Positions 1 to 8,188 of a stretch of 50,061 nucleotides of DNA are shown one piece after another. Made by a program: the position numbers and the translations under genes. The stretch spans positions 1 to 50,061 of the forward strand of contig CAJTVB010000025.1 in assembly GCA_910579755.1 (NCBI GenBank). Reading direction: 5' to 3'. Under the pieces are notes generated by a model that did no database searches, was not told where the DNA came from, and saw only the letters and a list, made by a program, of their open reading frames with translations. The number at the start of each line of letters is the position of its first letter. Positions within the stretch are counted from its first letter, which is position 1. The DNA is from an uncultured Acetatifactor sp. (lineage in GTDB: Bacteria; Bacillota; Clostridia; Lachnospirales; Lachnospiraceae).

Positions 1-292
1 AATCATCACCGCCAGCCTGCAAGCCGTTTATTTTGTCCTGTTCCGTAATCCGGGCTGTCAGAAACAAAATGGGGCAGACGACATTCTGGCGGATCATTTT
101 ACATAACTCCAATCCGTCTATTTCCGGCATATTGATGTCAAGCAGAATCAAATCCGGATAGACATTCAGCATGGATATTGTCTGCTCCGCATTTTCCGCT
201 ACAAAAGCCTCATATCCACACTTCTGTAAGTGATTTGACAATAACTCTGTCAGCATTTTTTCATCATCAACAATGAGTATTTTGTATGCCAT
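1..292 (-). CDS. Response regulator receiver domain, N-terminal part (runs off window)
   Basis: The protein starts MAYKILIVDDEKMLTELL and reads about 97 residues before leaving the window at base 1. It is a CheY-like receiver domain: acidic pair VDDE near residue 8-11, phospho-acceptor Asp in LILLDINMPEIDG near residue 50, and the conserved Thr and Ala in LFLTARI. This layout is typical of OmpR/PhoB-type regulators, but the output domain is outside the window, so the family is inferred. The start is set by GGAGAGGAGG just upstream (bases 298-307). It lies beside conjugative-element debris, and such elements often carry a two-component pair; no kinase is visible here. Confidence 0.9.
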   Translation of the reverse strand, partial: MAYKILIVDDEKMLTELLSNHLQKCGYEAFVAENAEQTISMLNVYPDLILLDINMPEIDGLELCKMIRQNVVCPILFLTARITEQDKINGLQAGGDD

Positions 293-401
293 AGTAACCT
301 CCTCTCCCAGAATATGATACTGCAAATAAGTCAAAAAGTGGTCAATTTCATGCTTTTCAGATCGTTCTCAACCGCTTTTTTTATGACAGTGCTTGAATTT
401 G

Positions 402-629
402 TCACGCCGATATTGCGTCTACATCTATTTTCTGTTCATCAACTATACTGTCAGTGATAACTTCTGCGGTCTTACACGCTTTATCTTTTCGTTTTATTTC
501 TTCCCCTGTTTGATAAGTTTCTTTTTCTTCGGGAAGATAATCGCGGCGCTCAAAATCAATATTGATTTTATCCAATACCATTGCATTGTTCTTTTGTGGT
601 ATGCTGCAATGCTCATCTGTCATTATCAT
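402..629 (-). pseudogene. Unrecognised ORF remnant in conjugative-element debris
   Basis: A 75-residue open frame, rich in Lys, Glu and Asp, with no recognisable motif. It has no good ribosome site and starts 18 bases downstream of the ArdC-like stub, in a different frame. A third frame between the two reads a plausible protein tail (MDAAEVVEALSAMNDNDR then stop, around 612-665). The stretch therefore looks like several gene pieces joined by deletions. It may not be expressed. About 100 bases between it and the response regulator hold nothing I recognise. Confidence 0.3.
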
Positions 630-646
630 TCATGGCGGACAGGGCC

Positions 647-832
647 TCAACAACCTCCGCAGCATCCATGCCCCGGACATTTACAAGGCTTTACTCGGAC
701 AGGTCGCTGTTCTATATCAGCAAAAGAGAGGTAGCCTTTGTATTTCTCGCTCTCAAAAAGTTCTTTTAACCCTTCCTCCAGCTTGTCAGTGATCTCCTTT
801 ACTTTCTGTTTTTCTGTTTTTGCGTCTGCCAT
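647..832 (-). pseudogene. ArdC-like (DUF1738) ssDNA-binding antirestriction protein, N-terminal stub
   Basis: From the ATG at 832 (ribosome site AAGGAAAGG just upstream) the product begins MADAKTEKQKVKEITDKLEE and continues to GLKELFESEKYKGYLS. This matches, from memory, the N-terminus of the large ArdC-like/LtrC-type proteins of Firmicutes conjugative elements, which normally continue for several hundred residues. Here the match stops after about 36 residues and is replaced by an unrelated Cys-rich tail that ends at base 647. This is a truncated, non-functional remnant. Family assignment rests on the N-terminal string only. Confidence 0.55.
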
Positions 833-880
833 ATTTGATTTTCCTTTCCTTTTTCCACACAAAAATACCGCCCTGAACGT

Positions 881-990
881 TTACAAGACGGTATCCCGAA
901 AACAAAAAAAGTGCATAGTATTGATTTTTTCTCTACCGTGAGTTCCTCCGCAGCCTTATGGAAGATAGGGACATCCGTACCAACGGAGGC
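881..990 (-). pseudogene. C-terminal fragment of an unidentified conjugative-element protein
   Basis: Reading the minus strand from about 990 gives SVGTDVPIFHKAAEELTVEK. A run of six A bases then appears to shift the frame; after shifting, it continues INTMHFFCFRDTVL and stops at 881. The composition is protein-like and the fragment lies just upstream of the ArdC-like stub on the same strand, as expected for neighbouring conjugative-element genes. I cannot name the parent protein. It joins the oppositely oriented helix-turn-helix remnant at about base 990. Confidence 0.3.
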
Positions 991-996
991 TCCTAT

Positions 997-1550
997 CTTT
1001 TTTGTTACATGACACTCTGCTCCTACGCCAACTTCCGCTCCTCCTACCGCCGGATAGAGGGCATCTCCTACCTGGTGGGACCGGGCGAATGGATCTGCAG
1101 GACTTCGGCGCTGGCGGAATGGTTCCGCACACGCTTCCAGCACCAGGCGCTCTCCATCCTGGACTACCTGCAGAAGCAGAACTACATCACCTACACAAGA
1201 CTGGGCAGAAGCGGCCTTGTCAAATTCACCATCAACGGCTGGAAACAGCACAATACAGCGCTCGACTACAACTACCCATGTCTGAAGGATGTGGGCTTTT
1301 TCTTTTTCCCGGTTTCGGCCGTCCATGAGCTGATCAGCATGGGGAAGTGCTCGGAGATGGACATCGTGCTGGATTTATGGGTACATGCCATCTACAACGA
1401 CGGCCAGGTGCAGGGCTCGGAGCTGGGGCCAGTGGTCTACTTCCGCAACGCCCGGAGGCAGTCCTGGCGCTCAGCTCCATCCTGTGGGGATACACCTCAA
1501 AAGACTGCCTTGAGATGCTGGACAAGTTCTTCCCCAAAAAGCGTCAATAG
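997..1550 (+). pseudogene. ICE-type helix-turn-helix protein, truncated and frameshifted
   Basis: The frame reads LFCYMTLCSYANFRSSYRRI, later CRTSALAEWFRTRFQHQAL, DYLQKQNYITYTRLGRSGLV and ELISMGKCSEMDIVLDLWVH. I recognise this as the middle of a DNA-binding protein common in Clostridia conjugative elements, where it follows a longer N-terminus and precedes a second winged-helix region. Here the N-terminus is missing. Near 1455, after VVYFRN, the sequence changes frame into a different tail (ALSSILWGYTSKDCLEMLDK, stop at 1550). It is a deletion-fusion remnant. Its usual role (replication or regulation of the element) is inferred. Confidence 0.55.
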
Positions 1551-1623
1551 TCAATCCACAAATTGGCACACCCTGTTAAAAATGGGATAAATATATTAAA
1601 ACTGATTAAAAAGAAATAAAAAG

Positions 1624-1652
1624 GTTTAAATTGGTTAAAAATGTGATATAAT
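1624..1652 (+). promoter_or_regulatory. Extended -10 promoter for the ATPase-nuclease operon
   Basis: TGATATAAT at 1644-1652 is a perfect extended -10 (TGnTATAAT). No good -35 lies 17 bases upstream (GTTTAA), which is usual for extended -10 promoters. The region 1570-1650 is strongly AT-rich. The ribosome site AAGGAGG (1698-1704) precedes the ATG at 1712, leaving a leader of about 50 bases. The operon therefore appears to have its own promoter and does not depend on the broken upstream genes. Confidence 0.6.
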
Positions 1653-1711
1653 AGAATCCAATAGCAGAAACCAAAAGTGGATTAAGATTAGACGGATAAG
1701 GAGGCACGCAT

Positions 1712-2893
1712 ATGGGATTGAAAGCAGAAGAAGTCTTCCGGCCCGGAGCATTCCCTGAATACACCTATATATCACGAAAATCTGCCGTTTCCAACCTGCC
1801 CTATGAGTTCCGGCTGATGCAGGCCATCAAGGTATCCGGATTTTTAACTTCTCTGGTGGGTCCTTCCAAAATGGGAAAGACCATTTTGTGCGAAAAGGTA
1901 ATTGGATTTGAACATATTGTGGAGGTCTCCGGAGCAGACTTTGATGAGGATACAGATTTCTGGAAGCTGGTTTCCGCCAAAGCAGGCCTTGCATACGAAG
2001 GCCAGTTTTCATCCGAAAAACAGATCCCCAGCACTAGCGATAAATATACCAAAAAGGAAACGTTCTCCCTGACGAAAGATAAGATTATCGAATATTACGG
2101 ACAAAATAATCTGGTACTGGTCATAGACGACTTCCATTATGCCCCAGAAGAAAAACGGATGCAGATTGCGCAACAGCTCAAGGATGCCATCCGCAGAGGA
2201 TTTAAGGCCATTGTCGTATCCCTTCCCCACCGGGCAGATGAAGCAATCCGGCAGAACGCAGACCTGTCCGGCCGCTTAAGCCTAATCAACATAGAGCCAT
2301 GGAAAGTAGATGATTTAAAGGAAATCGCAAAACTGGGTTTTGGAAAACTTGGCATTTCCATTGAAGACTCCATTGCGGCACAGATTGCAACAGAAAGCCT
2401 CTCCTCCCCTCAGCTGATGCAGTATATCTGCCTGAACATCTGTACCATGCTGGAAATGTCCGGAGAAGGAAACCGACAGGTCTGTCAGGAAATCCTGGAA
2501 ACGGCTTACCACTATACCACCGCAAATTTTGAATATGGAGACGTGGTATCTCTGATGCAGAAAGGGCCGAACACGCGTGGCAAAAACCGGAACACATTCC
2601 GGACTGCCAGTGGAGAGGAACGCGACATTTATGAGCTGATTGTAAAATCCATTGCAGAAAATCCGCCCATTATGAAGCTGGAATTTGAGGATGTAAAAGA
2701 ACGCATCTACCGCCTGCTTGCAGATGACTGCAAAAAGCCCTCTCCCCAGATGATCCGGGAAAGCCTGGCAAAGCTGAAAGAACTTCTGTATGGACGGGAA
2801 GATATTTTTAAGGTACTTGACTGGAAGGAAGGGAGCCTCTACATTTTAGATCCTCTGTTCCTGTTTTATCTGCGATGGGGAGGCGCGCGCTGA
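1712..2893 (+). CDS. P-loop ATPase, first gene of an ATPase-nuclease pair
   Basis: This is a 393-residue AAA/STAND-like ATPase. The Walker A motif GPSKMGKT is at residues 50-57 and the Walker B LVLVIDDFH at 134-142. A possible sensor (IVVSLPHRAD) follows, and a helical C-terminal half ends YILDPLFLFYLRWG, resembling the winged-helix end of archaeal-type ATPases. No transmembrane segment is visible. The start is fixed by AAGGAGG seven bases upstream. The stop nearly abuts the nuclease gene, so the two are translationally linked. ATPase plus restriction-type nuclease suggests a defence or DNA-processing function, with the ATPase as sensor or motor. That is inference; I do not recognise a named system. 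It is intact although the conjugative genes around it are all broken. Confidence 0.85.
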   Translation: MGLKAEEVFRPGAFPEYTYISRKSAVSNLPYEFRLMQAIKVSGFLTSLVGPSKMGKTILCEKVIGFEHIVEVSGADFDEDTDFWKLVSAKAGLAYEGQFSSEKQIPSTSDKYTKKETFSLTKDKIIEYYGQNNLVLVIDDFHYAPEEKRMQIAQQLKDAIRRGFKAIVVSLPHRADEAIRQNADLSGRLSLINIEPWKVDDLKEIAKLGFGKLGISIEDSIAAQIATESLSSPQLMQYICLNICTMLEMSGEGNRQVCQEILETAYHYTTANFEYGDVVSLMQKGPNTRGKNRNTFRTASGEERDIYELIVKSIAENPPIMKLEFEDVKERIYRLLADDCKKPSPQMIRESLAKLKELLYGREDIFKVLDWKEGSLYILDPLFLFYLRWGGAR

Positions 2894-2898
2894 TATCA

Positions 2899-3630
2899 AT
2901 GTTTAATAGTGGTATAACAAGTATACAGGATGCCGTCACACGGCTGAAAAATGTAAAAGACGGCCAGGAATTTTCCACTTTATTGAGTGGCATAAGGAAT
3001 TTTCTTAAGACACTGGATGCTAGCCCGCAATGCCTGATGGAGTTGGAGCAACGGGCCTATTATCTCGTAAATGAATACTCTGACAAAGAGACCATGGCCA
3101 ATCTGGATACTGCAAGGAAACGGGTCATTGATTATCTTAAACAGCTTATGACTGGCTCCCCTGCAGATGACCGTCTGCTCAGCGTACTAAATAATTATTA
3201 TCTTTTTCTGGAAAGCCTTCTGGAGAGGTCGCCCCACAGGCGCGGCAGCATCCAGAAAGAACAGCTGTCAGGGCTGAAAATCCAGAATGAATACGATGTC
3301 CAGCATCTGCTGTATGCCTATCTGAAACCCCTCTATCCACTGGCACGGGCTGAAGTAAGCGAGGATACCGGCTATGGCACAGTCCGGACAGATATTTTTC
3401 TGGATTCTGGACATGTCATAGAAGTAAAGTGCACCCGGGGCAGCATGCAGTCAAAAAAGCTGATAGAAGAAATTGAGGCAGATATGGTGCACTACCATGC
3501 GGAACACATCTACTTCTTTATTTATGATAAGGAAAAAATCATCGAGAATCCCGAGCTGTTCCGGAATATCTATGAAAACAAAATTAAAGGAAAACAGATA
3601 CAGGAGGGGATGACCCATGGGGATACTTGA
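2899..3630 (+). CDS. DpnII/MboI-type PD-(D/E)XK nuclease, second gene of the pair
   Basis: About 243 residues. A helical N-terminal part (1-120) is followed by a C-terminal nuclease domain. It starts NEYDVQHLLYAYLKPLYP (Glu131) and continues RTDIFLDSGHVIEVK, giving the D-x9-E-x-K core Asp165, Glu175, Lys177. It ends with IYFFIYDKEKIIENPELFRN. These are the hallmarks of the REase_DpnII-MboI fold found as an effector domain in several bacterial immune proteins. All catalytic residues are present. An in-frame ATG at 2875 overlaps the ATPase gene and is an alternative start. Neither start has an ideally spaced ribosome site, which fits coupling to the ATPase. The 3' end overlaps the TrbL-like stub by 14 bases. 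Confidence 0.8.
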   Translation: MFNSGITSIQDAVTRLKNVKDGQEFSTLLSGIRNFLKTLDASPQCLMELEQRAYYLVNEYSDKETMANLDTARKRVIDYLKQLMTGSPADDRLLSVLNNYYLFLESLLERSPHRRGSIQKEQLSGLKIQNEYDVQHLLYAYLKPLYPLARAEVSEDTGYGTVRTDIFLDSGHVIEVKCTRGSMQSKKLIEEIEADMVHYHAEHIYFFIYDKEKIIENPELFRNIYENKIKGKQIQEGMTHGDT

Positions 3631-3870
3631 CGGCATCGTGGAATGGATTGCCGAACAGGTGATGAACGGGATTGACCTGATCTCCACCTCTGTCCTGGAC
3701 GCCCTGGGCTGCGACATGGGGACCTTCCTGCGCTACTTCCCCGCCGCGGAGACCATATACAGGATATTCGTGGCGGCCGCCATAGGGCTGGTCCTCTTGA
3801 ACTGGGTATGGCAGCTCTTCCGGAACTTCGGCCTGGTGGCAGGGGTGGAGGCGGAAGACCCGCTGAAGTT
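3617..3870 (+). pseudogene. TrbL-like conjugation membrane protein, N-terminal stub
   Basis: The ATG at 3617 has a good ribosome site (AGGAGG) and reads MGILDGIVEWIAEQVMNGID, then TFLRYFPAAETIYRIFVAAA and a hydrophobic segment IGLVLLNWVWQLF. This is the N-terminus of the VirB6/TrbL-like channel protein of Tn1549-type elements, normally about 280 residues. The match ends after EAEDPLK (about base 3870). There it meets sequence that codes on the other strand for the tail of a different conjugative-element protein. The in-frame reading to 3943 beyond the junction is meaningless. Confidence 0.65.
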
Positions 3871-4022
3871 TCCTGTCCTTCGTTTTCTTCCTCCGGAGCA
3901 TGGTCCATGCCGAGTGCGTCATCGCCCTTTTCGTCCATATTGAGCAGGGCATTTAAGGCGGATAAGCGTTCCAGCTTCTCCGCAAGTTCCGCTTCCTGTG
4001 CGAATGGCTTTTGTTGTACCCA
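3867..4022 (-). pseudogene. C-terminal fragment of an ICE helicase/methylase-like giant protein
   Basis: The minus strand reads QQKPFAQEAELAEKLERLSA then LNALLNMDEKGDDALGM and an acidic tail. The string PFAxEAELxEKxxRLxxLNALLNMD is, from memory, the end of the very large SNF2-helicase/N6-methylase proteins of Clostridia conjugative elements. Only the last 50 residues or so remain. It is fused tail-to-tail with the TrbL-like stub near 3870 and stops abruptly about 40 bases before the end of hemZ, which marks the right edge of the element debris. Confidence 0.5.
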
Positions 4023-4065
4023 AAATCCGCATCACACGGGCAATTTTACTCTGAATTTTGAATTG

Positions 4066-5532
4066 TTAACCTTCTAATAATACACGTTTTCTTTCTATCA
4101 TTTCTCCGATTCTCTCGATATATTGGGAAACGTCTTTCACATTTTCGCACCGCTCGATGCGCCCGTCGGGATACACCCTTTTGGTGATCGCCCCGGCCCC
4201 ACAGGCCGCAATGGTCTGTTTTTCCTCCATAATCAGGATATTGTACAGGCCTGACTTTCCTTCCCTGGCATAACCCACATTTTCAAAATTACCGGACATA
4301 TTTTTCTGACGATAGAGGTAATAGGGTGCCATCCCAAGCCTTTGGGCGCCCTTTGCGGCAGCAGCCATGGTCTCGTCCGTGTTGCGCAGCATAGATACTC
4401 CGTTTTCAAGGATCCATTGACTTAATCTGGAAGCCCGCTTAATGGCCAGGGAATGGACTGTCAAGCTGTCAGGAGCCAGCTCCACCACTCTGTCCACTGT
4501 GCGCTGTACATCCTCCTTTGTCTCTCCCGGAAGCCCCAGGATCAGGTCCATATTAATATTGTCAAAGCCCGCCTTCCTGGCAAGGGCAAAAGCTTCTTCC
4601 ACCTGCTCCACCGAAGCCTTTCTGCCGATCATATCCAGAGTCTCCTGCTTCATGGTCTGAGGATTCACGGAGATTCTGGTAACCCCGTGCCGGCGAAGCA
4701 CCTGAAGCTTTTCTACGGTGATACTGTCGGCACGGCCTGCCTCCACAGTAAATTCCCGGACTGTCTCAAAATCAAACAGCTCCTTCAGCCGGCCAAGCAG
4801 TCTGTCCAGCTGCTCAGGTTCTAAAGTCGTAGGTGTCCCCCCGCCTACATACACACTGTCCAGGATCCTGTCCGCACACTGCCGGGACACAAACTCCATT
4901 TCCCGGATCAGGCAGTCAATATATGCATCCGTCATCTTCCTGTATCCGGCGATGGGAAAGGAAGTAAAAGAACAGTACAAGCACGTGGTAGGACAAAAAG
5001 GAATGCCCACATACAGGCTGTAGCCCTTTTCATAATGGATGTCTGCCAGAAGACTGCGCTCCCTCCGGGCAATATCAACGGAAAGCGCCGCCTTCTCCGG
5101 GCTCACATAATGCTTTTGGCGGTAATATTTCAGAATATAATCCTCATCCCTCCCCTGCTCCAGCAGACCATAGGCGATTTTCACGGGACGAATCCCTGTA
5201 AGGTTCCCCCAGGGAAGACTCTTTCCCGTAATCCGGCTGAGTGTTCGGTATAAAAAACACTTAAAGGAAACCTTGGGATCGCCCTGCTCCAACAAGGCTT
5301 CATCTGCATCCTCCCGGGGCCGGCTCCAGAAAAACGTTTCCCCGTCCACAGTAAGGGAGGCGCCCTCTTCCTGAACCTCTACCCGGATGCGCACACTGTT
5401 TTTCAGTTCTTCCCTCTTATCCGGCCTGCTCTCGGGAATCAATACCCGGACCTGCTCCTCCGGATAGAAAGCCTGTACCAGCGAATGCACATCATATTCC
5501 AGATTCTCCCTGTTCAGCTCAACTGTAAACAT
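4066..5532 (-). CDS. hemZ: HemZ-type radical SAM coproporphyrinogen dehydrogenase family protein
   Basis: The 488-residue protein has a unique N-terminal domain of about 165 residues and then a radical SAM core: FCPTTCLYC gives the 4Fe-4S-binding cysteines 180, 184 and 187. This is followed by VGGGTPTTLEPEQLDRLL and the HemN-like stretch INMDLILGLPGET. The length and the N-terminal extension match HemZ rather than HemN or HemW. HemZ proteins are annotated as oxygen-independent coproporphyrinogen III dehydrogenases; activity is unproven for many anaerobes, and HemW-like haem-chaperone function is an alternative. In related Clostridia it follows the relA and MBL-hydrolase genes; here three other genes lie between. 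Confidence 0.88.
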   Translation of the reverse strand: MFTVELNRENLEYDVHSLVQAFYPEEQVRVLIPESRPDKREELKNSVRIRVEVQEEGASLTVDGETFFWSRPREDADEALLEQGDPKVSFKCFLYRTLSRITGKSLPWGNLTGIRPVKIAYGLLEQGRDEDYILKYYRQKHYVSPEKAALSVDIARRERSLLADIHYEKGYSLYVGIPFCPTTCLYCSFTSFPIAGYRKMTDAYIDCLIREMEFVSRQCADRILDSVYVGGGTPTTLEPEQLDRLLGRLKELFDFETVREFTVEAGRADSITVEKLQVLRRHGVTRISVNPQTMKQETLDMIGRKASVEQVEEAFALARKAGFDNINMDLILGLPGETKEDVQRTVDRVVELAPDSLTVHSLAIKRASRLSQWILENGVSMLRNTDETMAAAAKGAQRLGMAPYYLYRQKNMSGNFENVGYAREGKSGLYNILIMEEKQTIAACGAGAITKRVYPDGRIERCENVKDVSQYIERIGEMIERKRVLLEG

Positions 5533-5644
5533 AATCCAACTCTCTCCCTATATCTGCCTTTCACAGTAATAATGTCATCTCATTCGGCATCTTATACCTG
5601 CCTTCTCCAGAAGATATACCTCATCTCCCACAGGTACCTTCAAT

Positions 5645-8188
5645 TTATCCACTGTATACCCGCAGCCAAAGGCACAGCCTTAGACGGGCGGGAACTACGG
5701 CAAAGGCCTTCTTCACCACAGCCCGTTGTACTGCCCATACCTGACTCTGTTCTCCGGATGAGGGCTCTTCCCTGGCAAAGCTGCTTCTCTCCAGGATCTC
5801 CCAAAGCTTCCGGCACTCCGTGTCTGTAATTTCGGGGCACATCCTTTTAAGGCTCCGCCTCAGCGTCTGCTCATCCCCCGGTCCTTTTCCGGCATAACCC
5901 GCCAGTCGAAGCGCCCGTTCCAGATTTCCGTACATCAAAGCAATCCGATCCCGGGCCGATGCACGCTCCAGCTTCCTGTGCCAATATCGGGTTCTCCCCC
6001 GGACTGCAGCCGGAATACCGCGCCTCAGTCCCCAAATCAGCAAAACAGCGCCCAGCCCATTAAACAGCAAAAACCCCGGACTGCCCTTCCGGCTCTCCAG
6101 TACCGGCCTGCTCCGCTCTTCCCGGTTTTCCTGCGCAGCTTCCGAGCCCAAATCCGGAGCCTGCCCGTTCATCCCTGAAGAATCCTGATGATCCTTTCCT
6201 CCCTGCTGCAGGGCAGATGCTGCCTGGGCCGGGCCTTCGGTCAAAGCCTCTCCGTTTTTTTCTGCTTTGTCTGCCGGCTCCAAAAACCAAAGTCTCCCGG
6301 AATCTTCGGCTTCCTTCCGGGTAGCCGCTTCCGTCCGAGCCTGCTCCAGTTCCCGCAAAGCCGCCTGCCTGGCCTCTTCCCGGGAAGAAGGTTGAACGAC
6401 AATATCTCCCTCCAGCGTTCCCATACGCACCAGAAGCTCCGCCCGGCTGTCCCCTGTAGCGGCTGTTCCCGGCGTCATCTCCACGGGCACCCAACCCACG
6501 TTGTCCAGGTAAACCTCCGCCCAGGCGTGGGCATTCTCCCCTGTGAGCGTGGCCGTCCATTCCTCGGTACCCTTCTGCGTAAACTTACCGGGGGAAACCG
6601 CATACCCTGTCACATATCTGGCCGGAATGCCAAAATATCGCAGGACCAGCACTGCCGCAGAGGCAAAGTGCATACAATACCCCGAATGGCTTTCAAAGAG
6701 AAAATATTCCACAAAATCCGTGCCGGCAGGATTGTTCCCTGCCCCCAGATCATAGGAGGCCTGTTCCTCCAGAAAGGCCGCAATATCCAGGACACACTGG
6801 TAAACACTGTCTCTGCGGATACCCGAGTTCTCCAGCTGCCGGGTGAGAAGCAAAAGCTCCTCCCGGGGATACTCCAGATAATTGTCATAAACATACTGCC
6901 GGTATTGCTGCTCCAGCCTGGAATACCCCCAGGGCAGACGGCCATTTCGGCCATGTCCTTCCAGCGGATAATATTCAAATTGGTATACGGCATCCCGACG
7001 GGCACAGGTGCCGTCACTGCTTACCTGATACCCCTCTGTCAAAAAGGCCCCGCAGGGATACAGGCTGTAGCTCCCACTGTCTCCCAGCTCCTGAACGGTC
7101 AGTCTTCCCGGCTCTCCTCCCTGCATGGCCCGGGCCGCCTCCCAGCCGATATTCACCAAATGCCGGAAGTCCTCCGGAAGCTCCAGGCCTTCCTTCTCAT
7201 AATACTCCCGGAAATGCTCATCCGTGTCTGCCTCCCAGGCATCTTTCCCGTAATCCTTTCCTGCAAATCCCTTCAAATACAGGGTGCCCCGGGGAAGACT
7301 GTCCGCCGTCACCATGTAAGTTTCCGTAAGAGTATCCGAAAAGATCTCCTTCCTGTCCAGATCCCCCGATACATCCACTCCAGTCCCCATGCCATGTCCC
7401 GTAAAAAGGCTTCGGATCCGGGGAATCCACTCCTGGTTTACTTCCATGTAAAACTGCTGTCTTTTCAACAAGCTTCGCTCATATTGCTCATCCGCAGCCG
7501 GCAATACAATAAAATAGGCACATCCCATAGCCAATCCCGTAAAGGCCGCCATCCACAATGCCGCCTGAAGCCCCGCCACAGGGTCATCCCGAAAATCTCT
7601 TCTGGCAAACCCGGCCAAGGCACCCAGCACACAAAATACCAGGTAAAAAAAATCCGGAAACACATTATAGGCACAGGCCGCGGTAAACCAGAGCAGATTC
7701 CCCGCCGCCACAGGCATCCATTTTCCCCGGACCGCAAAATATCCTGCCGCCAGCTCCAAAGGAAGCAGGATTGCCAGCATTCCTATGGTGCCCAGCTGTC
7801 GCAGCTCTTCCGCACTCCGCCCGGCCCCCTGCAGCCAAGCACTCTCCGGCCAGTAAATGCGAAAGCCAAAAATCTCACCCAATCTCTCCGCCGGCCCCTG
7901 CAGAACCAATGTAATACCTGCAAACAATTCCTCCCAAAAAAGAAACGCCAGAATGGCATATAGGAGCAGACATAAAACCACCCTGCACAAAATTCTGCTT
8001 CGTCCGCTGCCTTTCCAGAAATAGGCGGCGGCCACACAAAACAGGAAAACAGCGCTCCAGAATAACACCGGATCCAGCGCACTGTCCCAAGGGATCTCCA
8101 ATATCGAAACCAAGGCCCCCACAATGCCTATATTGTTCACCAGCATCAGCAATATGTTAAACAGACGTTTCACCTTATTCATATACAC
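5645..8188 (-). CDS. Membrane-anchored transglutaminase-like protein (TgpA type)
   Basis: 847 residues. The N-terminal 230 residues hold several hydrophobic segments, a long extracytoplasmic region carries the transglutaminase-like core, and a further membrane helix (FLLFNGLGAVLLIWGL) precedes a cytoplasmic tail. The core shows GYCMHFASAAVLVLRYFGIP with nucleophile Cys505, then NAHAWAEVYLDNVGW with His554. The usual catalytic Asp is replaced by Glu570 (VPVEMTPG), a common variant in Clostridia. Its start overlaps the DUF58 gene by 14 bases. With MoxR and DUF58 it forms the widespread three-gene set whose substrate is generally unknown; a role at the cell envelope is inferred. Confidence 0.88.
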   Translation of the reverse strand: MYMNKVKRLFNILLMLVNNIGIVGALVSILEIPWDSALDPVLFWSAVFLFCVAAAYFWKGSGRSRILCRVVLCLLLYAILAFLFWEELFAGITLVLQGPAERLGEIFGFRIYWPESAWLQGAGRSAEELRQLGTIGMLAILLPLELAAGYFAVRGKWMPVAAGNLLWFTAACAYNVFPDFFYLVFCVLGALAGFARRDFRDDPVAGLQAALWMAAFTGLAMGCAYFIVLPAADEQYERSLLKRQQFYMEVNQEWIPRIRSLFTGHGMGTGVDVSGDLDRKEIFSDTLTETYMVTADSLPRGTLYLKGFAGKDYGKDAWEADTDEHFREYYEKEGLELPEDFRHLVNIGWEAARAMQGGEPGRLTVQELGDSGSYSLYPCGAFLTEGYQVSSDGTCARRDAVYQFEYYPLEGHGRNGRLPWGYSRLEQQYRQYVYDNYLEYPREELLLLTRQLENSGIRRDSVYQCVLDIAAFLEEQASYDLGAGNNPAGTDFVEYFLFESHSGYCMHFASAAVLVLRYFGIPARYVTGYAVSPGKFTQKGTEEWTATLTGENAHAWAEVYLDNVGWVPVEMTPGTAATGDSRAELLVRMGTLEGDIVVQPSSREEARQAALRELEQARTEAATRKEAEDSGRLWFLEPADKAEKNGEALTEGPAQAASALQQGGKDHQDSSGMNGQAPDLGSEAAQENREERSRPVLESRKGSPGFLLFNGLGAVLLIWGLRRGIPAAVRGRTRYWHRKLERASARDRIALMYGNLERALRLAGYAGKGPGDEQTLRRSLKRMCPEITDTECRKLWEILERSSFAREEPSSGEQSQVWAVQRAVVKKAFAVVPARLRLCLWLRVYSG

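Noticed and set aside
1712..3630. Toxin-antitoxin pair
   Set aside because: Sizes (393 and about 243 residues), the ATPase motifs and restriction-type nuclease fit a sensor-effector pair better; neither resembles a known antitoxin.
6188..7963. 591-residue plus-strand open frame opposite the transglutaminase gene
   Set aside because: Its sequence is Pro/Arg/Gln/His-rich with no motif and no ribosome site; it is the antisense shadow of a GC-rich, well-supported gene.
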